Shown here: piece by piece, positions 8,072 to 15,246 of the stretch | Numbering within the stretch: position 1 is the first letter of the stretch | Layout: each line of letters starts with the position of its first letter | Assembly: GCF_002938435.1 (NCBI RefSeq) | Contig: NZ_POQT01000032.1 | Span: forward strand, 1 to 50,514 | From: Blastococcus saxobsidens | GTDB taxonomy: Bacteria; Actinomycetota; Actinomycetes; Mycobacteriales; Geodermatophilaceae | Length of the DNA stretch: 50,514 bases | Direction of reading: 5' to 3' | Notes under the pieces: generated by a model | Told to the model about the DNA's origin: nothing | Database searches by the model: none | What the model saw: the letters and a program-made list of their open reading frames with translations, nothing else | Translations under genes and position numbers: made by a program

Positions 8072-8436
8072 GACGTCTGGGCCTGCCGGGCCGATTCCAC
8101 CGCGGTCCGCAGGCTGGCCACCGCGTCCGCATCGAGGTCAGCGACGAAGTGCATGAGCACCTCGTCGCGATCCCCGGCCGCACTCAGCACGTCCTGGAGC
8201 ATCGCCGCCGAGTGCTCCGCGCGGGTCCGGGTGGCGCGGTACCGCCAGGCCCGGCCTTCCATCTCCCGACCGAGCGCGCCCTTGCGGTGCAGGTTGTCCA
8301 TCACCGTCATCACGGTCGTGTAGGCCAGTGACCGGGATGCGGCCAGCTCAGCGAGCACCTCCCGGACGGTCGCCGCCTCGCCACGGCGCCACAGCACGTC
8401 CATCACGACGGCTTCCAACTCACCGAACGGGCGCAC
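8068..8436 (-). CDS. blaI: BlaI/MecI/CopY-family repressor
   Basis: A 122-residue winged-helix dimer repressor. The N-terminal domain reads GELEAVVMDVLWRRGEA, then the recognition region LAYTTVMTVMDNLHRKGAL, followed by the wing (GREMEGRAWRYRA) and a C-terminal dimerisation helix bundle. There is no CxC copper motif of the enterococcal CopY kind, so it resembles BlaI, whose inactivation depends on the M56 partner. The GTG at 8436 has a GGGGGTGG stretch just upstream. It is first in a two-gene operon with the M56 gene, and operator 4 lies 81 bases upstream, suggesting autoregulation. I infer that it represses all six island units with dyads. Confidence 0.93.
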   Translation of the reverse strand: MRPFGELEAVVMDVLWRRGEAATVREVLAELAASRSLAYTTVMTVMDNLHRKGALGREMEGRAWRYRATRTRAEHSAAMLQDVLSAAGDRDEVLMHFVADLDADAVASLRTAVESARQAQTS

Positions 8437-8517
8437 TCGCCACCCCCATCTCCTCCGCGCCGCTGCGCGACGGGACCCTCAGCAAGCCGTCGGCCGCGCC
8501 GCAGCTTCCCGCCACAG

Positions 8518-8534
8518 TACTAGCGGCGGTAGTG
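8518..8534 (-). promoter_or_regulatory. BlaI-type operator 4 (blaI promoter)
   Basis: TACTAGCGGCGGTAGTG, the same 17-bp geometry with an ACTA/TAGT core and two imperfect positions. A weaker site is common for autoregulated repressors. It lies 81 bases before the blaI GTG. Confidence 0.6.
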
Positions 8535-8617
8535 GACGACGTGCCTGCGGCGGTCCCGCCCGGCAGCATCTCGCCACCGCCGGCACCCGCGGGCGAGGGC
8601 CGGCGACAGCCGGCCGC

Positions 8618-8830
8618 TCATCGGCTCGGCTCGACCGGCCTCGCGTCGCCGTCGGTGGCCGATCGTTCGGCACGCAGCTGGTCGATCTCGGCACGCAGCC
8701 CGGCGAGCTCGCTCAGCCTGTCCGCGGACGGCTGCCGTGCCGATCCGTGACCGCGGCTCATCCACCACATCATCGCCCCCATGCCGACCGGGCAGGCCAG
8801 CAACGCGAGCAGGTAGAGCGGCTCCGACAT
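8618..8830 (-). CDS. Small single-pass membrane protein
   Basis: 70 residues: hydrophobic helix at ~3-24 containing LLALLACPVGMGAMMWWMSRGHG, then a charged coiled-coil-like tail (ADRLSELAGLRAEIDQLRAERS). The Cys-Pro and Met-rich membrane segment followed by Gly/His recalls DUF2933-like small proteins near copper genes, but I cannot assign it firmly. The ATG at 8830 is chosen over the one at 8860 because GGAGG lies five to six bases upstream. Two dyads (8869-8885, 8895-8911) precede it. Confidence 0.7.
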   Translation of the reverse strand: MSEPLYLLALLACPVGMGAMMWWMSRGHGSARQPSADRLSELAGLRAEIDQLRAERSATDGDARPVEPSR

Positions 8831-8868
8831 CGGTGCCTCCAACGGGTCGTGCGACGCCACGACGGCGC

Positions 8869-8885
8869 CACGATGCCCGATAGTA
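8869..8885 (-). promoter_or_regulatory. BlaI-type operator 6 (weak)
   Basis: CACGATGCCCGATAGTA: one good arm (ATAGTA) and one degenerate arm in the 17-bp frame. It is 26 bp from operator 5 and 38 bases before the ATG at 8830. Confidence 0.4.
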
Positions 8886-8894
8886 GACCGCTGC

Positions 8895-8911
8895 TCCTAG
8901 GTGTCATAGTA
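8895..8911. promoter_or_regulatory. BlaI-type operator 5 (divergent promoter)
   Basis: TCCTAGGTGTCATAGTA, one strong arm and one with two mismatches. It lies between the divergent small membrane protein (64 bases away) and tlpA-ccdA operon (73 bases away), so it could control both. Confidence 0.55.
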
Positions 8912-8984
8912 GGGATGTGGTGAGGAAGCAGCTCAGTCGCACAGCCGGCCACCGGCCTTCCGGTTACGCCGCGGCGGCACGTCG

Positions 8985-9578
8985 ATGAGCCGGCCGTTCA
9001 GCCGCCGGACCCTGCTCGTGGCCGCCGGCGCCCTCGCCGGAGCGCTGGCCGCCTGCTCCCCCGGTGAGGACGGCGCCCGAAGCGGCAGCGGGGAGTACGA
9101 GTTCACCGAGCCCACCCCGCCGGCGACCGTGCTCGCCGAGGACCAGCGAGCACAGGCCCCGGCGTTCTCCGGGGAGCTGCTCGACGGCACCCCGTTCGAC
9201 TCGTCGTCACTGGCCGGGGACGTCGCGGTCATCAACTTCTGGGGGTCCTGGTGCGTGCCGTGCCGGGTCGAGACCCCGGAGTTCCAGGCCGTGCACGCCG
9301 ACGTCGCCGCCCGCGGCGTGCAGTTCCTCGGCATCGACGTCAAGGACCAGCGGCAGATGGCCGTCGCCTTCGTCGAACGGCTAGGGGTGGCCTACCCGTC
9401 GGTGTTCGATCCGCGCGGTGAGGTCGCGATGGCCTTCCGCGGCTTCCCGGCCAACGTGGTGCCCTCCACCATCCTGCTCGACCGCGACGGCCGGGTCGCC
9501 GCCGTCTACACCGGCCAGGTCCGCGGTGCGGACCTGCGCACCGCCGTCGAGCTGTTGCTCGCGGAGGACCAGCGGTGA
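8985..9578 (+). CDS. TlpA/ResA-like thioredoxin lipoprotein, second copy
   Basis: 197 residues. The N-terminus has a twin-arginine-like SRRTLLV, a hydrophobic stretch and lipobox ALAAC (Cys24), so export may be by Tat before lipidation. The active site is FWGSWCVPCRVETPEF (Cys90, Cys93), with VVPSTILLD supplying the cis-Pro. The Val-Pro dipeptide between the cysteines differs from CGPC in the copy at 5565, so the two probably differ in redox potential. The stop overlaps the GTG of ccdA (GTGA), a standard TlpA-CcdA operon in which CcdA passes electrons across the membrane. No strong SD precedes the ATG. Confidence 0.9.
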   Translation: MSRPFSRRTLLVAAGALAGALAACSPGEDGARSGSGEYEFTEPTPPATVLAEDQRAQAPAFSGELLDGTPFDSSSLAGDVAVINFWGSWCVPCRVETPEFQAVHADVAARGVQFLGIDVKDQRQMAVAFVERLGVAYPSVFDPRGEVAMAFRGFPANVVPSTILLDRDGRVAAVYTGQVRGADLRTAVELLLAEDQR

Positions 9579-10441
9579 GCGAGCTCGCGGCGACCTTCGC
9601 CGACATCGTCACCGACGGCTCGCTGCTGCTGGCCATCGGCGTGGCCGCGCTGGTCGGGCTGATCAGCTTCGCCTCACCCTGCTGCCTGCCGCTGATCCCC
9701 GGGTACGTCAGCTACGTCGCCGGGCTCGCCGGCTCCCAGGCCACCGCCGGCCGGCCCCGAGTTCCGCAGCCTGCCGGCGGCGGCCCCGCCGATGCGACGT
9801 CGGCCGGTTGCTCAGGCGAGGCCGGCCCTGCCCCCGCACCGCCGGCAGCCGCCGGCCGCGGTCGGGTGCTCGCCGGTTCCCTGCTGTTCATCGCCGGCTT
9901 CAGCGCCGTCTTCGTGTCCTTCGGAGCGCTGTTCGGGGGCCTGGGCCGGCTGCTGCTGGAGTGGTCCCCGGTGCTCACCCGCGTCGCAGGCGTCGTCGTG
10001 ATCGCGATGGGGCTGTCCTTCCTCGGCGCGATCCCCTGGCTGATGCGCGAACGCCGCATCCACCACCGGCCGCCGGCCGGCCTGGCCGGCGCCCCGGTCC
10101 TCGGCGTCGTGTTCGGCCTCGGGTGGACGCCCTGCCTGGGCCCGACGCTGGCCGCGGTGAACACCCTGGCCTACACCCAGGCTTCGGCCGGGCGCGGCGC
10201 CGTCCTGGCCCTCGCCTACTGCCTCGGCTTGGGCATCCCTTTCGTCCTGGTCGCTCTCGGCGCCCGGCGCGCCCTTGCGTTCTCCGCCCTGGCCCGCCGG
10301 CACGCGCCCACGGTCATGCGGGTCGGCGGGGGCCTGATGATCGCCCTCGGGATCCTGTTGCTGACCGGCTGGTGGGACGCGCTGATGATCTGGCTGCGGG
10401 CCTGGCTGGGTGCCACCGGGCTCAGCACGTCGGTCCTCTGA
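9575..10441 (+). CDS. ccdA: CcdA-type thiol:disulfide interchange membrane protein
   Basis: 288 residues, about six membrane helices in two pseudo-symmetric halves. The first half has SFASPCCLPLIPGYVSYVAG (Cys36/37), the second GLGWTPCLGPTLAAV (Cys187); paired conserved cysteines carry electrons from cytoplasmic thioredoxin to extracytoplasmic thiols. A Pro/Gly/Ala-rich loop (~55-95) with an extra Cys is longer than in compact CcdA proteins. It is translationally coupled to the preceding TlpA. Expected role: cytochrome c maturation, or reducing Sco/TlpA proteins under metal stress. Confidence 0.9.
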   Translation: MSELAATFADIVTDGSLLLAIGVAALVGLISFASPCCLPLIPGYVSYVAGLAGSQATAGRPRVPQPAGGGPADATSAGCSGEAGPAPAPPAAAGRGRVLAGSLLFIAGFSAVFVSFGALFGGLGRLLLEWSPVLTRVAGVVVIAMGLSFLGAIPWLMRERRIHHRPPAGLAGAPVLGVVFGLGWTPCLGPTLAAVNTLAYTQASAGRGAVLALAYCLGLGIPFVLVALGARRALAFSALARRHAPTVMRVGGGLMIALGILLLTGWWDALMIWLRAWLGATGLSTSVL

Positions 10442-10744
10442 GACCCCATGACCTTCGGCCGCCTCGAACGGTGGAAGTCGCCGACTTCCTTCACAGCACG
10501 TGGGTCTTCGACCCCTGCGGAGGACGCACCGCCGGGTCACCGGCACCCAGGACGGTCGACTGTGCGCCGGTCGGGGTGACACGGCCGTGCTCGAGAACGG
10601 CTGCCCGCGGCCGCTGTGCGGCGGCGACGTGTCCGCCCTCTCGCCGGACCGGACACGCGCCGGCTGAGCATCGGGGCAGCGCGCGGAGGCCGCTCGGGTA
10701 GGGCTGCAGGAACGAGAACGCAACGGCGAGGAAACAGGCGGGAC
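10442..10744. other. Intergenic region with hairpin
   Basis: About 300 bases without a supportable gene. A 7-bp stem (GGAAGTC 10473-10479 / GACTTCC 10483-10489) lies 31 bases after ccdA and could end its transcript. No TACTA/TAGTA dyad was found, so the MFS gene does not look BlaI-controlled. Confidence 0.5.
10473..10489 (+). terminator. Possible hairpin terminator after ccdA
   Basis: Perfect 7-bp stem with a three-base loop followed by TTCACAG. It is a weak terminator by GC content and lacks a U-run. Confidence 0.4.
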
Positions 10745-11968
10745 GTGGCAGACGATCAGCGGCCGGCGGGGATGCGCGCCGTGCTGGCCCAGCCGGACTT
10801 CCGGCGGCTGTGGACCGCACGCACGGTGAGCCAGTGGGGGGACATCTTCAGCTTCGTCGCCCTGGCCATCCAGATCTACCGGCTGACCGGCTCGGGGCTC
10901 GGCGTGGCCGGTGTCGTCGTCGCCGAGATCATCCCGCTACTGCTGGTCGCCCCGATCGCCGGCGTCGTCGTCGACCGGCTGCCCCGCGTGCAGGTGATGG
11001 TCGCCGCCGACGTGCTCCGCGCCGCTCTGGCCGGCGTGCTGGTTATCTGGCACGACGACCCGCTGGTCATCTACGCGGTCGCCTTCGGCCTGTCGGCCGG
11101 GGCGGCGTTGTTCAATCCGGCCGCCAACAGCGTGCTGCCCGCGGTGGTGGCCGACCCCGGGATCGTCGCCGCCAACAGCGCCGTCTGGACCGCGGCAGTG
11201 CTGTCGCAGATCATCCTCGCGCCGCTGGCCGGAGGACTGGTCGACCTGGCCGGTCCTGGCTGGGCGTTCGGCCTCAACGCCGCGAGCTTCCTCGTCTCGG
11301 CACGGGTGCTACGCGGCCTACGGCTGGTCGAGCCGGCGCGTGAGGTCGGCCGCCGCCGGCTGCTCTCCGAGGCCGGCGAAGGGGTGGCCCTGGTCCGCGG
11401 CGACCGGCTGCTGCGCGCCCTGGCCATCGGCCAACTGCTGGCCGCTCTGTCGGCCGGCGCGACCAGTGCACTGCTGGTCGTGCTGGCCGCCGAGCACCTT
11501 CGGGCACCGGCGGACGCCTACGGGTTCCTCCTCGGCGCGATAGGCGTGGGCGCCGCCCTCGGGCCCACGCTCCTGCTGCGGCTGATCCCCGACCCGCGCC
11601 GGCCCCTGTACGTCTTCGGCCCCTATGTGCTGCGCGGAGCGGTCGACCTGGTCCTCGCCTCGGTCCGCTCGCTCCCGGTCGCTGCGGCCGCCCTGGCCGT
11701 GTACGGCGTCGGAAGCTCCACCGGCGCGATCACCTTCAACAGCCTGCTGCAGTCCCACGTCATCGACCGCACCCGTGGACGGGTCTTCGCCCTGATGGAC
11801 CTGCTCTGGCAGACCGGGCGGCTGGCCAGCCTCGGCGTCGGCGGCCTGCTCGCCGACGCCGTCGGCATCCGCGCCGTCTACTACCTCGGCGGTGCCCTGC
11901 TGCTGCTCGCCGCCGCCGTCGGCTTCGCCGCCGGCCGCGCCGCCGGCCCCGCCGGCCGCCAGGGCTGA
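10745..11968 (+). CDS. MFS transporter (EntS/MFS_3-like)
   Basis: A 407-residue major-facilitator protein with 12 predicted helices. The N-terminus (AQPDFRRLWTARTVSQWGDIF) and motif A region (GVVVDRLPRVQV) match the MFS_3 group of drug or siderophore exporters. Substrate cannot be read from sequence. The GTG at 10745 is chosen because the homologous sequence starts about ten residues later; an ATG at 10772 is an alternative. It is inside the tRNA-His island but lacks the BlaI-type operator of its neighbours. Confidence 0.85.
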   Translation: MADDQRPAGMRAVLAQPDFRRLWTARTVSQWGDIFSFVALAIQIYRLTGSGLGVAGVVVAEIIPLLLVAPIAGVVVDRLPRVQVMVAADVLRAALAGVLVIWHDDPLVIYAVAFGLSAGAALFNPAANSVLPAVVADPGIVAANSAVWTAAVLSQIILAPLAGGLVDLAGPGWAFGLNAASFLVSARVLRGLRLVEPAREVGRRRLLSEAGEGVALVRGDRLLRALAIGQLLAALSAGATSALLVVLAAEHLRAPADAYGFLLGAIGVGAALGPTLLLRLIPDPRRPLYVFGPYVLRGAVDLVLASVRSLPVAAAALAVYGVGSSTGAITFNSLLQSHVIDRTRGRVFALMDLLWQTGRLASLGVGGLLADAVGIRAVYYLGGALLLLAAAVGFAAGRAAGPAGRQG

Positions 11969-12133
11969 CCTCGGTCCACTGGCCGCCCGCCGGGCACTCC
12001 GGCGCCGGCCCGAGGTGAGCACTTCCCCCGGCGGCTGCCCGAGGCCTGAACGCGAGGTCGAGGCGGGCTGCGCAACAGCGGCATGTGGCCGCGAAGGCGG
12101 CCGCCGGGCCTCCGCCCCGCGGCGGTAGCTCAC

Positions 12134-12553
12134 CTACGCACCGGTCGGAATGGCGGTCTGCGTGGGAATGACGTGGCAGACGACGGCGTCGTCGCAGGCG
12201 GCGGGATCGAGCCGGTCGGCCCGCTGACGTAGCCGGCGGACCTCCGCCCGCAGCGCGGTCAGCTCGGCGATGCGCCGGTCGAGGTCAGCAGCGTGCGCGT
12301 CGAGCAGGTCGGCGACGTGCCGGCACGGCGGGCCGCTGTTCTCGCGGACGGTGACCACCTGTCGGATCTCGGCCAGGGTCAGGCCGGCGGCTTGCGCCGC
12401 CTTGACGAACCGCAGCCGGGCCAGCGCCTGCTCGTCGTAGTCCCGGTAGCCCGAGGGACGGCGCGCCGGTTCGGGCAGCACGCCGGCGGACTCGTAGAAC
12501 CGCAGGGCCTTGACGCTCACCCCGGCCCGGGCGGCGAGCTCGCCGATGCGCAT
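12134..12553 (-). CDS. merR: MerR-family metal-responsive regulator
   Basis: 139 residues. The N-terminal winged HTH (MRIGELAARAGVSVKALRFYESAGVL) and PSGYRDYDE wing are typical, followed by the long dimerisation helix. Cysteines are Cys77 (GPPCRHV), Cys120 and Cys126. Cys77 aligns with MerR Cys82 or ZntR Cys79 from the other subunit; the C-terminal pair is closer together than the usual MerR loop, so the metal could be Hg(II) but Zn/Cd/Pb cannot be excluded. It is divergent from mercuric reductase, with the MerR-type promoter between. Confidence 0.88.
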   Translation of the reverse strand: MRIGELAARAGVSVKALRFYESAGVLPEPARRPSGYRDYDEQALARLRFVKAAQAAGLTLAEIRQVVTVRENSGPPCRHVADLLDAHAADLDRRIAELTALRAEVRRLRQRADRLDPAACDDAVVCHVIPTQTAIPTGA

Positions 12554-12570
12554 GCCGCCGACTCTACGAC

Positions 12571-12602
12571 TTGACCTTCCAGTGCAGGGGAAGCTCTACG
12601 GT
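12571..12602 (+). promoter_or_regulatory. MerR-type merA promoter/operator, 20-bp spacer
   Basis: -35 TTGACC (12571-12576), a 20-base spacer, -10 TACGGT (12597-12602). The spacer contains the dyad CTTCC...GGAAG. Overlong 19-20 bp spacers are the hallmark of MerR-activated promoters, where metal-bound MerR untwists DNA to realign the elements. The -10 ends six bases before the merA ATG, implying a leaderless mRNA. Confidence 0.8.
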
Positions 12603-12608
12603 CCCATC

Positions 12609-13979
12609 ATGCGCGATGCACTCGACCTGGTGGTTGTCGGCACCGGCGGTGCGGCCATGGCCGCGGGCATCCACGCCCGCGGACAGGGCAAGAGAGTCGT
12701 CCTCGTCGAACGGGGCGTGGTCGGAGGGACCTGCCTGAATGTCGGCTGCGTCCCCAGCAAGACGCTGCTGGCCGCCAGCGGACGGCGCGAGCGCGCCCAG
12801 CACAGCTCCTTCCCGGGCGCGCCGACCAGCGGCGGGCAGGTCGACCTCCGGTCGCTGGTCACGCAGAAGGACGACCTCATCGAGCAGCTGCGCGGCGCGA
12901 AGTACCTCGACGTCGCCGACGCACACGGCTTCGAGATCCGCCACGGTGAGGCCCGCTTCGCCGATCCGCACACCCTGCTGGTGGACGGGCAGCCGCTGCC
13001 GGCCGCGGCGTACGTGGTGGCCACCGGGTCGGTGCCGGACACCCCGGACCTGCCGGGCCTGGAGGAGGTGGACTGGCTGACCTCGACGACGGCGATGGAG
13101 CTGACCGAGCTGCCCGAGAGCCTGATCGTCGTCGGCGGCGGGTACGTCGGCATGGAGCAGGCCCAGCTGTTCGCCGGGTTGGGCACGCGGGTGACGCTGG
13201 TGGGCCGGCTCGCCCCGCACACCGAGCCCGAACTGGCCGCGGTGATGGCCGAGGCGTTCGACCGCGGCGGCGTCACCCTCCTCGAGCAGCGCGCGGTCCA
13301 GGTGGCCGCAGCCGCGGACGGGGTGCGGGTGACCACCCACGCCGGGGCGACGGTGACCGGCGCGCGGCTGCTGGTGGCCACCGGCCGCAGCGCGCGGACC
13401 GACGGGCTGGACCTGGCGGCGGCCGGTATCGAGGTCGACGAGCGCGGGTTCATCGCCGTCGACGCCCAGCAGCAGACGACCAATCCGAAGGTGTGGGCCG
13501 CGGGTGACGTCTCGGGCGCACCCCAGTACGTCTACGTCGCCGCCGCGACCGGCCGCGCCGCAGCGGTCAACGCGCTGGGCGGCAAGGCCGAGGTCGACTA
13601 CACCGGCCTGCCGCAGGTCGTCTTCACCCGCCCGCAGCTGGCCAGCGTCGGGCTGACCGAGGCGCAAGCCCTCGCGGCCGGGCACGCCTGCGACTGCCGG
13701 GTGCTCGGCGCCCAGGACGTCCCGCGCGCGCTGGCCGACCAGGATCCCCTGGGCGCGCTGAAGATGGTCATCGACGCCGACACCGGGACGGTGCTCGGCG
13801 TGCACGCCGCCCTCGACGGCGCCGGCGACGTCGTGCTCGCAGCGACGTACGCGATCCGGGCCGGGATGACCGTCGACGACATCGCCGACACCTGGGCGCC
13901 GTACCTGACGATGGCCGAGGCGCTGCGCATCGCCGCCGGCCTGTTCCGCACGGACAAGCCGACCAGCTGCTGCGCATGA
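12609..13979 (+). CDS. merA: Mercuric reductase (no N-terminal HMA domain)
   Basis: A cytoplasmic FAD/NADPH disulfide oxidoreductase reducing Hg(II) to volatile Hg(0). Residues 5-20 hold the FAD motif, GGTCLNVGCVPSKTLL the redox cysteines (Cys42, Cys47), IVVGGGYVGMEQAQ the NADPH motif, and WAAGDVSG the second FAD contact. The C-terminus ends in KPTSCCA; the vicinal Cys454-Cys455 pair separates MerA from lipoamide dehydrogenase. Length is 456 residues because the NmerA metallochaperone domain is absent. No merT/P/B was recognised nearby, so mercury uptake is not explained by a standard mer transporter. The start follows the -10 box by six bases. Confidence 0.93.
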   Translation: MRDALDLVVVGTGGAAMAAGIHARGQGKRVVLVERGVVGGTCLNVGCVPSKTLLAASGRRERAQHSSFPGAPTSGGQVDLRSLVTQKDDLIEQLRGAKYLDVADAHGFEIRHGEARFADPHTLLVDGQPLPAAAYVVATGSVPDTPDLPGLEEVDWLTSTTAMELTELPESLIVVGGGYVGMEQAQLFAGLGTRVTLVGRLAPHTEPELAAVMAEAFDRGGVTLLEQRAVQVAAAADGVRVTTHAGATVTGARLLVATGRSARTDGLDLAAAGIEVDERGFIAVDAQQQTTNPKVWAAGDVSGAPQYVYVAAATGRAAAVNALGGKAEVDYTGLPQVVFTRPQLASVGLTEAQALAAGHACDCRVLGAQDVPRALADQDPLGALKMVIDADTGTVLGVHAALDGAGDVVLAATYAIRAGMTVDDIADTWAPYLTMAEALRIAAGLFRTDKPTSCCA

Positions 13980-14451
13980 GCGTCGACACCCGGCGGCCTC
14001 GAGCGCCGGAACGGCAGCGCTGGCAGCGGGCCGGTGACCTGCTCCTGGGTCGGCCACGTCCGCGCCTGTCGTCAGCGTGTCGGGCGCCTCGGGGACCGCG
14101 AGTGCGCGCTGAGCTTCGCCCAGGCGGCGGTCGTGTCCGCAGACAGCTCCGGACCGACCGCCGGACGGGGTCGGTCTGCTGCTGGTCCGGCGGACCTGTC
14201 CGGTCGCCGCGGCGGCGTCCACCCATCAGGTGGGGCCGCATCCGGCCGATCCCCCGGATGCCCTCGGCGGAGAACTCGACCCCGCGGGCGACGCCGGCGC
14301 GCTGAGGGGGAACTGGCCGCTCCGATCGGGGGGACAGGTCGGGGGGCAACAGCCAGGCACAGAAGGGCTCAGGACGGCTCAGGGACGACCAGCGACGCCC
14401 ATCCACAGTCTGACGGGCATTCGGGGCCACCAGGCCCGGGACCGGTCTCAC
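13980..14451. other. Non-coding stretch at island right end
   Basis: About 470 bases between merA and the attR-like repeat. I looked for integrase remnants in both directions and found none. A minus-strand open frame contains a fragment reading GVEFSAEGIRGIGRMRPHLM that looks protein-like but has no start context and no recognised family; it may be debris of a lost gene. Confidence 0.45.
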
Positions 14452-14480
14452 TCGCGGGTTCGAGCCCCGCCACTCACCCC
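14452..14480 (+). repeat. attR-like direct repeat (tRNA-His 3' fragment)
   Basis: A 29-bp copy of the tRNA-His 3' end with one difference (C14470 versus T3403). There is no tRNA 5' half next to it, so it is not a gene. It marks the probable distal border of the island. Confidence 0.8.
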
Positions 14481-14489
14481 ACGCAGGAG

Positions 14490-14519
14490 AGGCCCCGGTC
14501 AGGCGACTGACCGGGGCCT
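14490..14519 (+). terminator. Hairpin terminator beyond attR
   Basis: Perfect 12-bp stem AGGCCCCGGTCA / TGACCGGGGCCT with a six-base loop, nine bases after the tRNA-His fragment. It probably was the original tRNA-His terminator before integration. Confidence 0.75.
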
Positions 14520-14566
14520 CCTCCGTCGACGACAGCGGCGGTCGGGCCCGGTCGGGACGGGCGCGC

Positions 14567-15019
14567 TCAGCCCTGCGCGTCGACGATGTCGGCGGCGATG
14601 TGGGTGACCGGGATGCCACAGCCCTTGCGCAGGCGCGCCGGCAGGTCACGGCGGAGCCAGTGGGACAGCCCGGCGGGCAGGGTGGAGACGATGATCTCGT
14701 CGGCCTGGAAGTGGCCCAGGGTGGCCCGGACCGCCTGCAGCACGTCCTCGTCGCCGACCTCGCCGTCCGCTGTAGCGCCCTGGTCCCGCAGGTGGTCCAG
14801 GGCCCGGTCCAGGCGCTGCCGGGCCAGCGCGTAGGCGCGGTCGCTCACGGAGGGCCCCAGGCCCGCGTACGCGCTCGGTCCGTCGACCTCGTCGCGTGCC
14901 GGCGTTGCGGGGGCGACGAGGTGGAACTCGTGCGGTCCGGCGTCCAGCCGCTCCTGGACGGCGCGGGTCAGCGCACCGGTGGTGAGAGTCTGGTTGGCGA
15001 CGATCAAGCAGCGACGCAT
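14567..15019 (-). CDS. Universal-stress-protein-like protein
   Basis: 150 residues with an alpha/beta Usp-like pattern: MRRCLIVANQTL strand 1, a central helix-rich segment (ARQRLDRALDHLRDQG), and DEIIVSTLPAGLSHWLRRDLP resembling the Usp 'D-xx-V-G' nucleotide-binding end, though the G-2X-G-9X-G(S/T) ATP motif is not intact. Likely a non-ATP-binding Usp domain. The ATG at 15019 has AAGAGGAG nine bases upstream. It is divergent from the chromate-transporter gene; another Usp gene follows at 16758. Confidence 0.7.
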   Translation of the reverse strand: MRRCLIVANQTLTTGALTRAVQERLDAGPHEFHLVAPATPARDEVDGPSAYAGLGPSVSDRAYALARQRLDRALDHLRDQGATADGEVGDEDVLQAVRATLGHFQADEIIVSTLPAGLSHWLRRDLPARLRKGCGIPVTHIAADIVDAQG

Positions 15020-15195
15020 GGCCGTGTGCTCCTCTTGGGGTCGATGCCACGGAGGGCCCGGTGTGGTCGCGGGCCGTGCCGCTGCGGTACCCGCACCGTC
15101 CGCGCTCAGCCGCACGGACGACGAGCACCGCCTTCGGCCGGCCGGGCCCGGTCGTGGCCACGGCAGGTGACGGGGAGGCGCCGGTCCGGTGCACA

Positions 15196-15207
15196 CCCCC
15201 CCCCCCC
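15196..15207. repeat. Run of twelve C residues
   Basis: An uninterrupted C12 (G12 on the other strand) in the promoter region between the Usp-like gene and chrA, 39 bases before the chrA start. Such tracts slip during replication and during sequencing. Confidence 0.9.
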
Positions 15208-15246
15208 GCCTGGACAGGCCTGGACCGGCTCCGGTTCCATACCGTT

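Larger units (their letters stand above)
3385..14480. mobile_element. Putative genomic island in tRNA-His (metal/redox stress cargo)
   Basis: An ~11.1 kb segment between the tRNA-His 3' end and a second 29-bp copy of it. The cargo forms a coherent accessory set: Sco1-like protein, TlpA and CcdA redox proteins, BlaI/M56 regulator pair, small Met-rich proteins, MFS exporter, MerR and mercuric reductase. Operator dyads of the BlaI type occur throughout the left two thirds and I saw none outside it. Both att-like copies are followed by their own hairpin terminator. No integrase, relaxase or transposase was recognised, so the element may be decayed, mobilised in trans, or fixed. Confidence 0.65.

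Noticed and set aside
13980..14451. Integrase remnant next to the attR-like repeat
   Set aside because: I searched all frames by eye for tyrosine- or serine-recombinase motifs and saw none; the readable fragment is too short to assign.
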